Shown piece by piece: positions 54,626 through 62,854 of a DNA stretch of 64,000 bases. Where the stretch lies: positions 1 to 64,000 of the forward strand of contig CAIZFE010000021.1 in the NCBI GenBank assembly GCA_903932145.1, given 5' to 3'. A program made the translations under genes and the position numbers. The DNA is from an uncultured Rhodopila sp. Its GTDB lineage: Bacteria; Pseudomonadota; Alphaproteobacteria; Acetobacterales; Acetobacteraceae. Below the pieces are notes generated by a model, which was not told where the DNA came from, searched no databases, and saw nothing but the letters and a program-made list of their open reading frames with translations. The first letter of the stretch is position 1. Every line of letters begins with the position of its first letter.

Positions 54626-55368
54626 GCGATTTCGACCTGACCGGAAAAATCTGCATCGTTACCGGCGCCGGACGGGGGATCGGGCGGGGCATGGCGGAGG
54701 GCCTCGCCCGCCACGGTGCCACGGTGGTGTTGTCCGGAAGAACCCGGTCCACACTGGAAGAAGCCGCCGCCGCGATCGGTGACAAGGCGATCGTGGTGAC
54801 GGCGGATGTGTCCAAGGAATCTGAGGTCCTGGCCCTGCGCGATGCGGTGCTGGAACAATTCGGCCGCATCGATGTGTTGGTGAACAATGCTGGTGTGAAC
54901 GCGATCTTCAAGGGCATCGAACGCACAACGTTGCAAGAGTGGCAGGAGATGATCGATGTCAACCTGACCGGCGTCTTCCTGTGCTGCAAGCATCTGGGCG
55001 GTGCGATCGGGGCAGGCGGGTCGGTGATCAATGTCAGTTCGGTCGCGGGCCATGGCGGATTGCCCAGGTCAGTGCCGTATTGCGCCTCGAAAGGCGGCGT
55101 CGAAATGCTGACCAAGGCGCTGGCACTGGACTGGGCGAAGCGTAACGTTCGCGTCAACACGCTGGCGCCGGGTTGGGTCGATACCGATCTGACTCACGGC
55201 TTGCTGGAGCACGACGTCCACGGCAAACGCCTGCTGGACCGCACGCCGCTCGGACGGTTCGCCACGCCGAAGGATATGGCGGGCGGCGTGGTGTTCCTGG
55301 CCAGCGATGCTTCGGCGTTCATGACCGGGCAGAGCCTTGTCATCGATGGCGGTTGGGGGGCGGAGTAA
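54622..55368 (+). CDS. SDR-family dehydrogenase of the kinase/ACAD operon (LvaD-like?)
   Basis: A 248-residue classical SDR with an intact active site: TGAGRGIG, NNAG, SSVAG Ser, YCASK (Y-x-x-x-K) and APGWVDTDL with DGG at the end. It starts with GTG overlapping the ACAD stop. In the Lva pathway an SDR (LvaD) reduces levulinyl-CoA to 4-hydroxyvaleryl-CoA, the substrate of the kinase, so this one may supply or oxidise 4-hydroxyacyl-CoA. A generic 3-hydroxyacyl role cannot be excluded. Confidence 0.92.
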   Translation: MSDFDLTGKICIVTGAGRGIGRGMAEGLARHGATVVLSGRTRSTLEEAAAAIGDKAIVVTADVSKESEVLALRDAVLEQFGRIDVLVNNAGVNAIFKGIERTTLQEWQEMIDVNLTGVFLCCKHLGGAIGAGGSVINVSSVAGHGGLPRSVPYCASKGGVEMLTKALALDWAKRNVRVNTLAPGWVDTDLTHGLLEHDVHGKRLLDRTPLGRFATPKDMAGGVVFLASDASAFMTGQSLVIDGGWGAE

Positions 55369-55395
55369 CGAATCCCACCCACAGACCCCCGGTGT

Positions 55396-55410
55396 GACGG
55401 CGATGCCGTC
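55396..55410. terminator. Small hairpin between convergent SDR and cupin
   Basis: GACGGC (55396-55401) and GCCGTC (55405-55410) are perfect reverse complements around GAT, immediately before the cupin stop and 28 bases after the SDR stop. There is no T-run on either side, so it is at best a weak terminator. Confidence 0.3.
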
Positions 55411-55806
55411 CTATACTGTCGGTTTCCACTTGCCTTCGACAGATTCAGCCTCGTCATCGCCCGGCCACGGCGGCATCGTGACGGCGACGGCGGCAAGCGG
55501 CTGACCGCCGATGCAGCGGAACTGGAACACGACCCCAACCGGGATCGTCAGGCAGGTTCCGGCCGACAACGATACGACCTCCCCATTCCGTCCATCAGCC
55601 GACCGCCACATCTCGCCCGCCCCGGACAGCACATACCAGATTTCCTCGACCGTCCGGTGGCGAACCGCCCGGGAAACCTGCCCGGCCGGCAGCAGAAAAT
55701 GCGCCATGCTGCCTCCGGCGACGGACAACAGGATCCGTACCTCCGACCCATCCGGCGCCAGCACAGTCCGATCCAGTGGTAACGCCATGGTTGAACCCGT
55801 CTGCAT
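55411..55806 (-). CDS. Cupin-domain protein
   Basis: A 131-residue single-domain cupin. Motif 1 region reads RAVRHRTVEEIWYVLSGAGEMWR and motif 2 region LSAGTCLTIPVGVVFQFRCIG. The metal ligands appear incomplete: the first motif offers His and Glu but the second lacks the usual His, so metal binding is uncertain. The function is unknown. It is convergent with the SDR and divergent from the antiporter gene, with a 93-base gap between. An alternative start lies at 55788. Confidence 0.85.
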   Translation of the reverse strand: MQTGSTMALPLDRTVLAPDGSEVRILLSVAGGSMAHFLLPAGQVSRAVRHRTVEEIWYVLSGAGEMWRSADGRNGEVVSLSAGTCLTIPVGVVFQFRCIGGQPLAAVAVTMPPWPGDDEAESVEGKWKPTV

Positions 55807-55899
55807 AACCCGCCCGTCCTGTGATCACCGCCCCAACTAAACGCCAAAACCGTCCAAGGCCAAGCTACCGCGCCACTCGAAGCTGCTAGACTACGCCGC

Positions 55900-57690
55900 A
55901 TGGAAGCCCACGCCATCGACACCTCGATCTATAAAGAAGCCCTCGTCGTGCTCGGCGCAGCCGGCGTCGTCATCCCGCTGTTCCACCGCCTGCGAGTCAG
56001 TTCCGTCCTTGGCTTCATGCTCGTCGGCGTCGTCGTTGGCCCGTTCGGCATCGCCTCGTTCGCGCCGCATCTGCCGTGGCTCTCCGTTATTACCCTGGGC
56101 GAGCCGGACTCGATCGCGCCCATCGCCGACCTCGGGGTCGCGCTGCTGCTGTTCATGATCGGCCTGGAACTGTCGTTCGAGCGTTTGTGGCTGATGCGCC
56201 GGCTGGTGTTCGGTCTGGGCAGCCTGCAGGTCGTCCTCAGCGCCGCCGGCCTCGCTGCCGCCACGATTGCGCTTGGCTACACCTGGAACACTGCCATCGT
56301 CATCGGCCTGGCCCTGGCGATGTCCTCAACCGCCGTGGCGATCCAGGTCCTGGCCGAGGAAAAGCGCCTCAATACCCCGACCGGCCGCACCGCCTTCGCG
56401 ATCCTGTTGTTCCAGGACCTCGCTGTCGTCCCCATCCTGTTCGCTGTCGGCGCGCTCGGTCCCGCCAATCACGCGGGCAAAGCGGTTGGGATCGGCCTTG
56501 CCATCGGCCAGGCCGTCCTCGCGGTCGCCGCCGTCGTTTCTCTCGGCCGGCTGGTGCTGCGCCCTTTGTTCCGCAGCGTCGCACGCACCCACAGCGCGGA
56601 GCTGTTCGTGGCCGCCTGCCTGCTGGTGGTGATCTCCACCGGCCTCGCCACCGCCGCCGCCGGCTTGTCGATGCCGTTGGGCGCGATGATCGGCGGACTG
56701 CTGCTCGCCGGCACGGAATATCGCCGTCAGGTCGAAGTCACGATCGAGCCGTTCAAAGGCTTGTTCGTCGGCGTGTTCCTGATCTCGATCGGCATGAGCC
56801 TCGATATCCGGACCGCGGGTGCCCACCCGCTGCTGGTGTTCGGCGGGTCAGGGGCGGTGATCCTGCTGAAGCTGCTGATCATCGCCCCGGCTGTCCGAAC
56901 CTTCGGGGCGACCTGGACCTCCGGCCTGCAAACCGGCCTGCTGCTGGGGCCGGGCGGCGAGTTCGGCTTCGTCATCGTTTCGGTTGCAATAGCCGAGCAC
57001 TTGTTGGCGCCGGATGTGGCGGGGATCGTGCTGTTCATTACGGCTTTGACGATGGCAACCATACCATTGCTTTCGAAGCTCGGAAATACCGCCCGCCTGT
57101 TGCCGCAAACGCAGGTGGACCCCGCCTTGCTGGTTCCGGACACTTCCGACGCTCTGCCCAGGGTGATCATCGCCGGCTTCGGGCGGGTCGGCCAGACGGT
57201 CGCCGCGATGCTGGAGACCCACAAAGTTCCCTACGTCGCCATCGACAGCGACCCGAGGCGCGTCGCGACCGAAAGACAAAAAGGCAAACCCGTCTATTTC
57301 GGCGACATTACGCGGATTGAGCTGCTCCGTCGCGTGCATCTGGGTTCGGCCCGTGCCCTGGTCGTGACCCTGGACGATACCGCCGCCGCCGACACGCTGG
57401 TGGCGGGTGCGAGAGCTGAACGGGCAGACCTGCTGATTGTCGCCCGCGCCCGCGATGCCAACCACGCGGCGCATTTGTATCGCATCGGGGCCTCCGACGC
57501 GGTGCCCGAAACGATCGAGGCCAGCCTGCAACTGTCGGAAGCGGTGCTGGTCGATGTCGGTGTGGCGATGGGGCCGGTAATCGCCTCTATTCACGGCAAG
57601 CGTGCGGAGATGCAGGCGGCGATCAAAGCCATGGCACCGGATGCCGACATTCGCAGTCTCGGGCGCCGGCGGCTGCGCGACAGGTTGTAG
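55900..57690 (+). CDS. CPA2-family cation:proton antiporter (KefC/YbaL-like)
   Basis: A 596-residue protein with about 12 membrane segments (residues 12-390) followed by a cytoplasmic RCK_N/TrkA-N nucleotide-binding domain (about 420-540). Key points are GLELSFERLW near residue 87, LSSTAVAIQVL-like MSSTAVAIQVLAEEKR, LLFQDLAVVP with the ion-binding Asp, LLGPGGEFGFV, and GFGRVGQTVAAML in the RCK domain. KefC/YbaL-type proteins exchange K+ or Na+ for H+ and are gated by ligands on the RCK domain. No KefF-like accessory gene is adjacent. Confidence 0.93.
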   Translation: MEAHAIDTSIYKEALVVLGAAGVVIPLFHRLRVSSVLGFMLVGVVVGPFGIASFAPHLPWLSVITLGEPDSIAPIADLGVALLLFMIGLELSFERLWLMRRLVFGLGSLQVVLSAAGLAAATIALGYTWNTAIVIGLALAMSSTAVAIQVLAEEKRLNTPTGRTAFAILLFQDLAVVPILFAVGALGPANHAGKAVGIGLAIGQAVLAVAAVVSLGRLVLRPLFRSVARTHSAELFVAACLLVVISTGLATAAAGLSMPLGAMIGGLLLAGTEYRRQVEVTIEPFKGLFVGVFLISIGMSLDIRTAGAHPLLVFGGSGAVILLKLLIIAPAVRTFGATWTSGLQTGLLLGPGGEFGFVIVSVAIAEHLLAPDVAGIVLFITALTMATIPLLSKLGNTARLLPQTQVDPALLVPDTSDALPRVIIAGFGRVGQTVAAMLETHKVPYVAIDSDPRRVATERQKGKPVYFGDITRIELLRRVHLGSARALVVTLDDTAAADTLVAGARAERADLLIVARARDANHAAHLYRIGASDAVPETIEASLQLSEAVLVDVGVAMGPVIASIHGKRAEMQAAIKAMAPDADIRSLGRRRLRDRL

Positions 57691-57732
57691 CCGAGGGCTG
57701 CTCCGCCAGGTGGGTTGGCCGGTCGAAAAGAA

Positions 57733-57759
57733 CCCCCGATGGCGCGGTGCCATCGGGGG
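57733..57759 (-). terminator. Intrinsic terminator of the GH5 gene
   Basis: CCCCCGATGGC (57733-57743) and GCCATCGGGGG (57749-57759) form a perfect 11-bp stem with a 5-base loop. On the minus strand it is followed by TTCTTTT, a clear T-tract, and lies just after the GH5 stop. It may also stop the antiporter message from the other side. Confidence 0.8.
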
Positions 57760-57766
57760 GGCGTCA

Positions 57767-60040
57767 TCAGGTGATGGAGTGGGCCAACAATCCGGTCAGG
57801 TTCGCGGTCGTGGCCCCGTCGATCATGGCGAGACCGACGGTGCTGCTGCCTGAAGCGATCGAAAGCACCGCGCCTTTCGCCGAATCGGTCACCGTCAGGT
57901 AGTTCGACAGCGTCGAAGCCGCGCCATTCCAGGTGGTGGCCGCCAAGGCCGTGCGTAGATCCAACGTGTCACCACCGGTCAGGATGTTGTTGGTGAACGT
58001 GTCGTATCCCTTACCCGCAGCGGCCAGCACGTATCCGTTGTTGCTTCCGGTATCGGTGATGGAGTCCTTTCCTCCGGACAGCGACACGATGTCGTTCGAC
58101 CCGCTGATGAAGACCATGTGGGCTCCGGCCGTCGCCACGACCTCAATGCCGCTGGCGCTGATCGTGGCACTCGTTTGCGACTGCGCAATGGTCGTCGTCG
58201 GCGGCAACGGGCTGGTCGCGGTGCCGCTGGACCAGGCGGCGGTCGGACTGGTCTTGTCGAACCACTGGCCGCTGCCGTTCTCCTGCCAGACCGCCCCTTT
58301 GACGTACGCCAGTTCGGTGACGTTGGCTGTCGTGAGGTCGGCCGTGCCGTTCATCGCAACCCGGTTACCCGCGGTAATCGTCCACTGGTTGCCGCTGGCG
58401 TCGGTGATCGCCGCTGTTGTGCGGGCCATCACCACCGTATCGTTGGGAGACGATGTGACTGTGGCAGGCGGTGTGATAACTGGCGGTGTGATAACCGGCG
58501 GAGTGGTAACCGGCGGCGTGGCGGGCAGCGGACTGGTCGCGGTCCCACCTGTCCAACCGGCGGCCGGACTGGTTTCTCCCCACCAAAGGCCACTGGCGTT
58601 CTCCTGCCAGATGGTCCCGTTGACGATGGCCAGTTCGGTCACATTGGCCGTCGTCGCATCAGCCGTGCCGTTGACCGCCACCTGAGCACCGGAGGTGATG
58701 GTCCACTTATTACCGGCGGCATCGGTGATGGCCGCGGTTGAGCCCGCCAGGACAATGGTGTCATTGGCGGACGGTATGACGGTGACCGGCGGTGGGGTCA
58801 CTGGCGGCGTGGTTACCGGTGGTGTCGGGGCCGGCAGCGGGCTTGTCGCGGTCCCAGCGGTCCAACCCGCGGTCGGGCTGGTCTTCCCATACCAAAGACC
58901 GCTGGCGTTCTCCTGCCAGATGGTCCCGTTGACGATGGCCAGTTCGGTGACACCGGAGGTCGTGGTGTCGGCCGTGCCGTTCACCCCGACCTGCCCGCCC
59001 GAGGTGATCGTCCATACGTTGCCGGCGGCATCGACGAGCGACTTGGTCGAACCTGCCATGACGACGGTGTCATTGGCGGAAGGATTACCGGCCGGTGCGC
59101 CCGGTGGTGTGGTCACGGGTGGTGTGGTTACCGGAGGCTTTTGAGCCGGGTTAACCGTGAACGAACCGGCCACTTCCTGCCCAAAAGATGTCAGATTGCC
59201 TGATCCATCGGTCAGATTGTCGTTCTGCCCGGAGTCCCAGCCCCAGGCGACGCCTCCCGATGTCTCGCTGGCCTGCTGCACGGCCGTCAAGACCTGACTT
59301 CCGTTCGCGTCGGTCGATGAGCCGTTCGTGGATGGGCCATACTCGCCGATAATGACGGGCACCGCGCCGCTGGCGCTGATCATGGTCTGCGACCCTTGGA
59401 CAAGCGAGGCCAGAGACGCATTCACGGTCGACTGGTTGGTACTGTAGCTCGAATCCCAGCCATAGAAATGGGCATCGGCGACAATGTTCGTCATCGACGT
59501 ATAAACGCTCGGGTCCATACCCTGGCTTGAAATACTCGATCCCGGGTAGCCGCCGCCCGGCACTTCCATCATAATCGTGCTGGTGTTGCCGGTGCCTCTG
59601 ATCGCGTTATAGGTCGCCTGTTCCCAGGCAGACAATCCGCCTGCGGGCGGCTCGTTGTTCGTGCCGAACCAGACATAGGGATTGGACTTGTAGGCGCTCG
59701 CCACCGACGCATACCAGTTCGACTCATTCGTCAGTTGCTGGCCGGTGAAGGCGCTGCCACTGCCGCCGCCCGCGTTGGAGCCGGTGCTGTTGGTATGGTC
59801 TTCCAACTCGACCACCACACCCGCAGCCGACATGGTCTGGATGAACGACGCATAGGCGGATGGTGACTGGTAGCTGTAGACATTCAGTCGAACAAAATTG
59901 AGGCCAGGAAAATCCGCCAGGATTTGAGAGGCGTTGCCCATCTGGCTATCGTAAACATTAATGCCTTGCGCCCGGAATACGTTGCCGTTGGGGTCGATGA
60001 TCTGACCGTTTACCGTCTGAAATTGACCATTGCCGCTCAT
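57767..60040 (-). CDS. GH5-type glycoside hydrolase with three repeats and T1SS-like C-terminus
   Basis: A 757-residue secreted hydrolase without an N-terminal signal peptide. Residues 8-295 form a GH5-like (beta/alpha)8 domain: NFVRLNVYSY, acid/base Glu130 in FGTNNEPP, HFYGWD, nucleophile Glu233 in IIGEYGPS, and WGWDSG. Three repeats of about 83 residues follow (about 321-403, 424-506, 531-613), joined by PVTTPPV linkers; each has NDTVVxAG, NxWTIT, TELA and WQEN...W. The C-terminus (about 625-757) has FISGSNDIVSLSGGKDSI, a short beta-roll-like region typical of type I secretion targets. GGGAG precedes the ATG at 60040 by 6 bases. Cellulase or a related beta-glucanase activity is likely. Confidence 0.88.
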   Translation of the reverse strand: MSGNGQFQTVNGQIIDPNGNVFRAQGINVYDSQMGNASQILADFPGLNFVRLNVYSYQSPSAYASFIQTMSAAGVVVELEDHTNSTGSNAGGGSGSAFTGQQLTNESNWYASVASAYKSNPYVWFGTNNEPPAGGLSAWEQATYNAIRGTGNTSTIMMEVPGGGYPGSSISSQGMDPSVYTSMTNIVADAHFYGWDSSYSTNQSTVNASLASLVQGSQTMISASGAVPVIIGEYGPSTNGSSTDANGSQVLTAVQQASETSGGVAWGWDSGQNDNLTDGSGNLTSFGQEVAGSFTVNPAQKPPVTTPPVTTPPGAPAGNPSANDTVVMAGSTKSLVDAAGNVWTITSGGQVGVNGTADTTTSGVTELAIVNGTIWQENASGLWYGKTSPTAGWTAGTATSPLPAPTPPVTTPPVTPPPVTVIPSANDTIVLAGSTAAITDAAGNKWTITSGAQVAVNGTADATTANVTELAIVNGTIWQENASGLWWGETSPAAGWTGGTATSPLPATPPVTTPPVITPPVITPPATVTSSPNDTVVMARTTAAITDASGNQWTITAGNRVAMNGTADLTTANVTELAYVKGAVWQENGSGQWFDKTSPTAAWSSGTATSPLPPTTTIAQSQTSATISASGIEVVATAGAHMVFISGSNDIVSLSGGKDSITDTGSNNGYVLAAAGKGYDTFTNNILTGGDTLDLRTALAATTWNGAASTLSNYLTVTDSAKGAVLSIASGSSTVGLAMIDGATTANLTGLLAHSIT
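58202..59080 (-). repeat. Three tandem coding repeats (about 250 bp) with Pro/Thr linkers
   Basis: Units at 58832-59080, 58523-58771 and 58202-58450 each encode about 83 residues and are separated by linkers of about 20-27 codons encoding PVTTPPV/PVITPPV. Units 1 and 2 are more alike (WQENASGLWxGxTSP) than unit 3 (WQENGSGQWFDKTSP). They look like duplicated accessory modules, possibly carbohydrate-binding. Confidence 0.75.
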
Positions 60041-60646
60041 GAAGGCTCCCGAAAAAGTGATGTCCGGGGAAGGTCTTTTCACGAGGACGTGATCACAGTC
60101 AAAGCGATTTGGGCCGAGTGTCGGTGGCCGATCGACTGCGTTACGGGCTATGTCATAACGCTATTGCGGTTCATTGTTTGCCTTTCACTGCGTTAATGTC
60201 GGATTATAGGGAATTTTTGTTTAAATATTGCAATTAAAATCGACATAAATGCGCGCAATTGCGAGTATGCGCAATTTCATTATAAAAAAGTTATTGTATT
60301 GAAATAGCTTCATAACCTGTATATTTCTGTCTCTTCGGATCACGGAAGTGTCCGCCCTGCGTGGAACTGCCTTTCCGGTTGCGAGTCCGTTCGGAATTCC
60401 AGGCCGGCGCTGCTGGGCCGCGCCGGACTTTCCCTCGGTATTTGCGGATCGGGGACGCATGCATGACAAGCCGCCCAACCAGCCGAGCCGCTTTCGTCGC
60501 CGGGCACCACGTAGCCGGTGTGGACCTTTGATACCGGCAGATGGCGACAAACCGCGACGATCCCGCCAACGCGCACGCAATGGTTCGGCCACGGCCGAAC
60601 TGTCCCGGCCTGCGTATGTCGGCAATCCGGCCTATACTCGCGGACC
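60041..60646. other. Long intergenic region with an AT-rich island
   Basis: No gene is supported. Bases 60186-60330 are strikingly A/T-rich for this sequence and contain TATAAT-type elements for both strands: ATTATA at 60203-60208 gives a good -10 for the GH5 gene on the minus strand, and another lies at 60279-60284. GCGCAATT is directly repeated at 60253-60260 and 60269-60276. The part after 60330 is GC-rich again and leads to the ArsR-type gene. Confidence 0.55.
60203..60233 (-). promoter_or_regulatory. Possible promoter of the GH5 gene
   Basis: On the minus strand TATAAT occupies 60203-60208 exactly. A weak -35 (TTGCAA, 60228-60233) lies 19 bases further upstream. The 5' leader would be about 155 bases. 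Confidence 0.4.
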
Positions 60647-61327
60647 ATGAGCGACATCACACGCATGGCCTCGATCGCCGCATTGCTCGGTGATCCGGCC
60701 CGAGCCAATATTTTGACGGCGCTGATGGATGGGCGGGCGTTGACGGCGAAGGAACTGGCGTTCGCCGCGCATGTCTCGCCGCAGACCACCAGCGGGCATC
60801 TGGCCCGGCTGACGGACGCCGATCTGCTGACCGTGGAGAAACAGGGGCGGCACCGCTATTTCCGTCTGGCCTCACCACTGGTCGGGCAGATGCTGGAAGG
60901 CGTCATGGCGGTCGCCGGTCCGGAGCCGGGACGAACCACGGCATGGCGCGGGGGCGACGCCCTCCGCACCGCCCGCACCTGCTACGACCATTTGGCCGGC
61001 CGGCTCGGTGTTGCGCTGGCCGACTCGCTAACCGCCGCCGGCCATGTCGCGCTGTCGCCCGACGGCGGCGAGGTCACCGATCGTGGCCATGCGTTCCTGT
61101 GCGACTTCGGTGCAGTACCGCTGGCCGGCAAGCGCATCTTCTGCCGTCCGTGCCTGGACTGGAGCGAGCGCCGCCCGCACATCGCCGGTCGTCTGGGGGC
61201 GGCTTTGGCTTCACGCTGCCTGGAGTTGGCCTGGATCGCGCGTCAACGCGACTCGCGCGCGGTCAGCATCACCGCAGCGGGGGCGCACGGTTTCGCCGAA
61301 CGCTTCGGCATACATATAGATGGGTAA
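60647..61327 (+). CDS. ArsR/HTH-type winged-helix regulator
   Basis: A 226-residue regulator. Residues 1-85 are an ArsR-type winged helix: DPARANILTALMDGRALTAKELAFAAHVSPQTTSGHLARL then VEKQGRHRYFRLASP. The C-terminal half (about 100-226) is a separate domain with cysteines (CYDH, CDF, FCRPCLDWSERRPHIAG) that may bind metal or an effector; its DWSERRPHLAG motif recurs in ArsR-family proteins of proteobacteria as I recall. The ATG at 60647 is preferred over the longer open frame. It may regulate nearby genes or itself; no target is evident. Confidence 0.9.
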   Translation: MSDITRMASIAALLGDPARANILTALMDGRALTAKELAFAAHVSPQTTSGHLARLTDADLLTVEKQGRHRYFRLASPLVGQMLEGVMAVAGPEPGRTTAWRGGDALRTARTCYDHLAGRLGVALADSLTAAGHVALSPDGGEVTDRGHAFLCDFGAVPLAGKRIFCRPCLDWSERRPHIAGRLGAALASRCLELAWIARQRDSRAVSITAAGAHGFAERFGIHIDG

Positions 61328-61743
61328 TTGGGGGGCTTCTGTTGCCCGGTGCCCCCCGAACCGCGCCTATCGCTTATGCAGCGACGGCGAGCGCCTGATT
61401 GTCATTGGCACTTGTGATTTGACCCGATAACGGCGGAATCATGCCGGGCAAAAGAAGAGTCTTTACCACGCGTGTCGAGCCTGTTTCGCCCCCATATGTC
61501 CCGCTGTTCCGGGATGAATGGTGGAGGCGCCGGGCACTGCCCCCGGGTCCACAACGATTATTCCACGCTCCGTTTATCGCCATAGTCAGCAAGCTGACGA
61601 CATCTATGTAGGCTGACCGGCCGGCATGTTCAAGCACCATTCCTGATTGAGCCTTGTTCATGGACATGTCACAGTCCCGTTGGTAGAAGCCGCGTGTTTC
61701 CGGCATCCCGACCGGTTCGGCATTTCTATCGGCGGCCCTGCTC
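61328..61743. other. Gap before prs, with a possible small minus-strand gene
   Basis: No feature is certain in these 416 bases, apart from a possible 97-residue minus-strand reading frame at 61374-61667 and the prs upstream region. No strong promoter or hairpin was recognised. Confidence 0.4.
61374..61667 (-). CDS. Possible small hypothetical protein
   Basis: An ATG at 61667 opens a frame of 97 residues (MNKAQSGMVLEHAGRSAYID near the start, SANDNQALAVAA at the end), with CGGGA eight bases upstream. The composition is not typical of a shadow frame because it contains N, D and Q-rich stretches, but no family is recognised and a random origin is possible. Confidence 0.3.
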   Translation of the reverse strand: MSMNKAQSGMVLEHAGRSAYIDVVSLLTMAINGAWNNRCGPGGSARRLHHSSRNSGTYGGETGSTRVVKTLLLPGMIPPLSGQITSANDNQALAVAA

Positions 61744-62676
61744 ATGAAGATCGTAGCCTGCAACAGCAATCGTCCCCTCGCGGAGGCTGTCGCCCGCATC
61801 CTCGGCCTGTCGCTGACCAAGGCCTCCATACGGCGTTTCGCTGACATGGAAGTGTTCGTCGAGATCCAGGAAAATGTGCGCGGCGAGGACGTTTTCGTCG
61901 TCCAGCCGACCTCGTTCCCGGCCAATGACAATCTGATGGAGCTGCTGATCACGCTGGATGCGCTGCGCCGCGCCTCCGCCCGCCGCATCACTGCCGTTAT
62001 TCCCTATTACGGATACGCCCGTCAGGACCGCAAATCGGCCGGACGCACGCCGATCTCCGCCAAGCTGGTGGCGAATCTGATCACCGAAGCCGGCGCCAAC
62101 CGCGTCCTGACCATGGACCTGCATGCCGGCCAGATTCAGGGCTTCTTCGACATCCCGGTGGACAATCTGCCGGCCGCGCCGCTGTTCAGCCGCGATATCG
62201 AGGAACTCTATAAGGGCCGCGACATCATGATCGTATCGCCCGATGTTGGCGGTGTGGTCCGCGCCCGGGCGATCGCCACGCGATTGAACTGCGACCTGGC
62301 CATCATCGATAAGCGTCGCGAGCGGGCCGGCCATTCCGAGGTCATGAACATCATCGGCGACGTGGTCGGCCGCGACTGCATCCTGGTCGATGACCTTGTC
62401 GATTCGGGTGGCACCCACTGCAACGCCGCCGACGCGCTGATCAAGCGCGGTGCCCGGTCGGCCAGCGCCTATGTCACGCACGGCGTGCTGTCCGGTGCGG
62501 CCATTTCCCGCATCGCGTCCTCGCCGATCGAGATGATGACGATCACCGACTCGATCCTGGCCACGGACGAAGTTAAGCGCTGCGACAATATCCGCGAACT
62601 GACCATTGCCCCGCTGTTGGCCGAGGCGATGCGCCGGATCAGCGACGAAAGTTCGGTCAGCTCGCTGTTCGACTGA
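61744..62676 (+). CDS. prs: Ribose-phosphate pyrophosphokinase
   Basis: A 310-residue PRPP synthase making PRPP from ribose-5-phosphate and ATP for histidine, nucleotide and NAD synthesis. Typical motifs are [13 protein letters not shown], the catalytic flexible loop [19 protein letters not shown] near residue 98, [18 protein letters not shown] near 130, and the PRPP-binding loop [17 protein letters not shown] near 218. Length is normal. PRPP links it to the his operon, although the two are 17 kb apart. Confidence 0.96.
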   Translation: MKIVACNSNRPLAEAVARILGLSLTKASIRRFADMEVFVEIQENVRGEDVFVVQPTSFPANDNLMELLITLDALRRASARRITAVIPYYGYARQDRKSAGRTPISAKLVANLITEAGANRVLTMDLHAGQIQGFFDIPVDNLPAAPLFSRDIEELYKGRDIMIVSPDVGGVVRARAIATRLNCDLAIIDKRRERAGHSEVMNIIGDVVGRDCILVDDLVDSGGTHCNAADALIKRGARSASAYVTHGVLSGAAISRIASSPIEMMTITDSILATDEVKRCDNIRELTIAPLLAEAMRRISDESSVSSLFD

Positions 62677-62854
62677 CCTGATGGGGGGCGGGAGGCCGCC
62701 CTCGTCATGGCGGGCGGGCCGTTCGTCACGCGCGTGCCTCTGGACGAAGCCGGCGCGAACCGGCATGGTCGGTAACAATCGATCGGCCGCAAACAGCGCT
62801 TGTTTGTTGGCGGATACGCTACATCTACGTGTGAACGACCAGGAACCACGCTCA

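Noticed and set aside
53941-55368. A single long plus-strand frame covering the end of the ACAD and the SDR
   Set aside because: Only the part from the GTG at 54622 is protein-like (a complete SDR). The upstream part is the ACAD gene read out of frame.
58202-59080. Regularly spaced repeats that might suggest a CRISPR array
   Set aside because: The repeats are about 250-bp coding units with in-frame Pro/Thr linkers in a secreted protein. No short repeat/spacer pattern or cas gene was seen.
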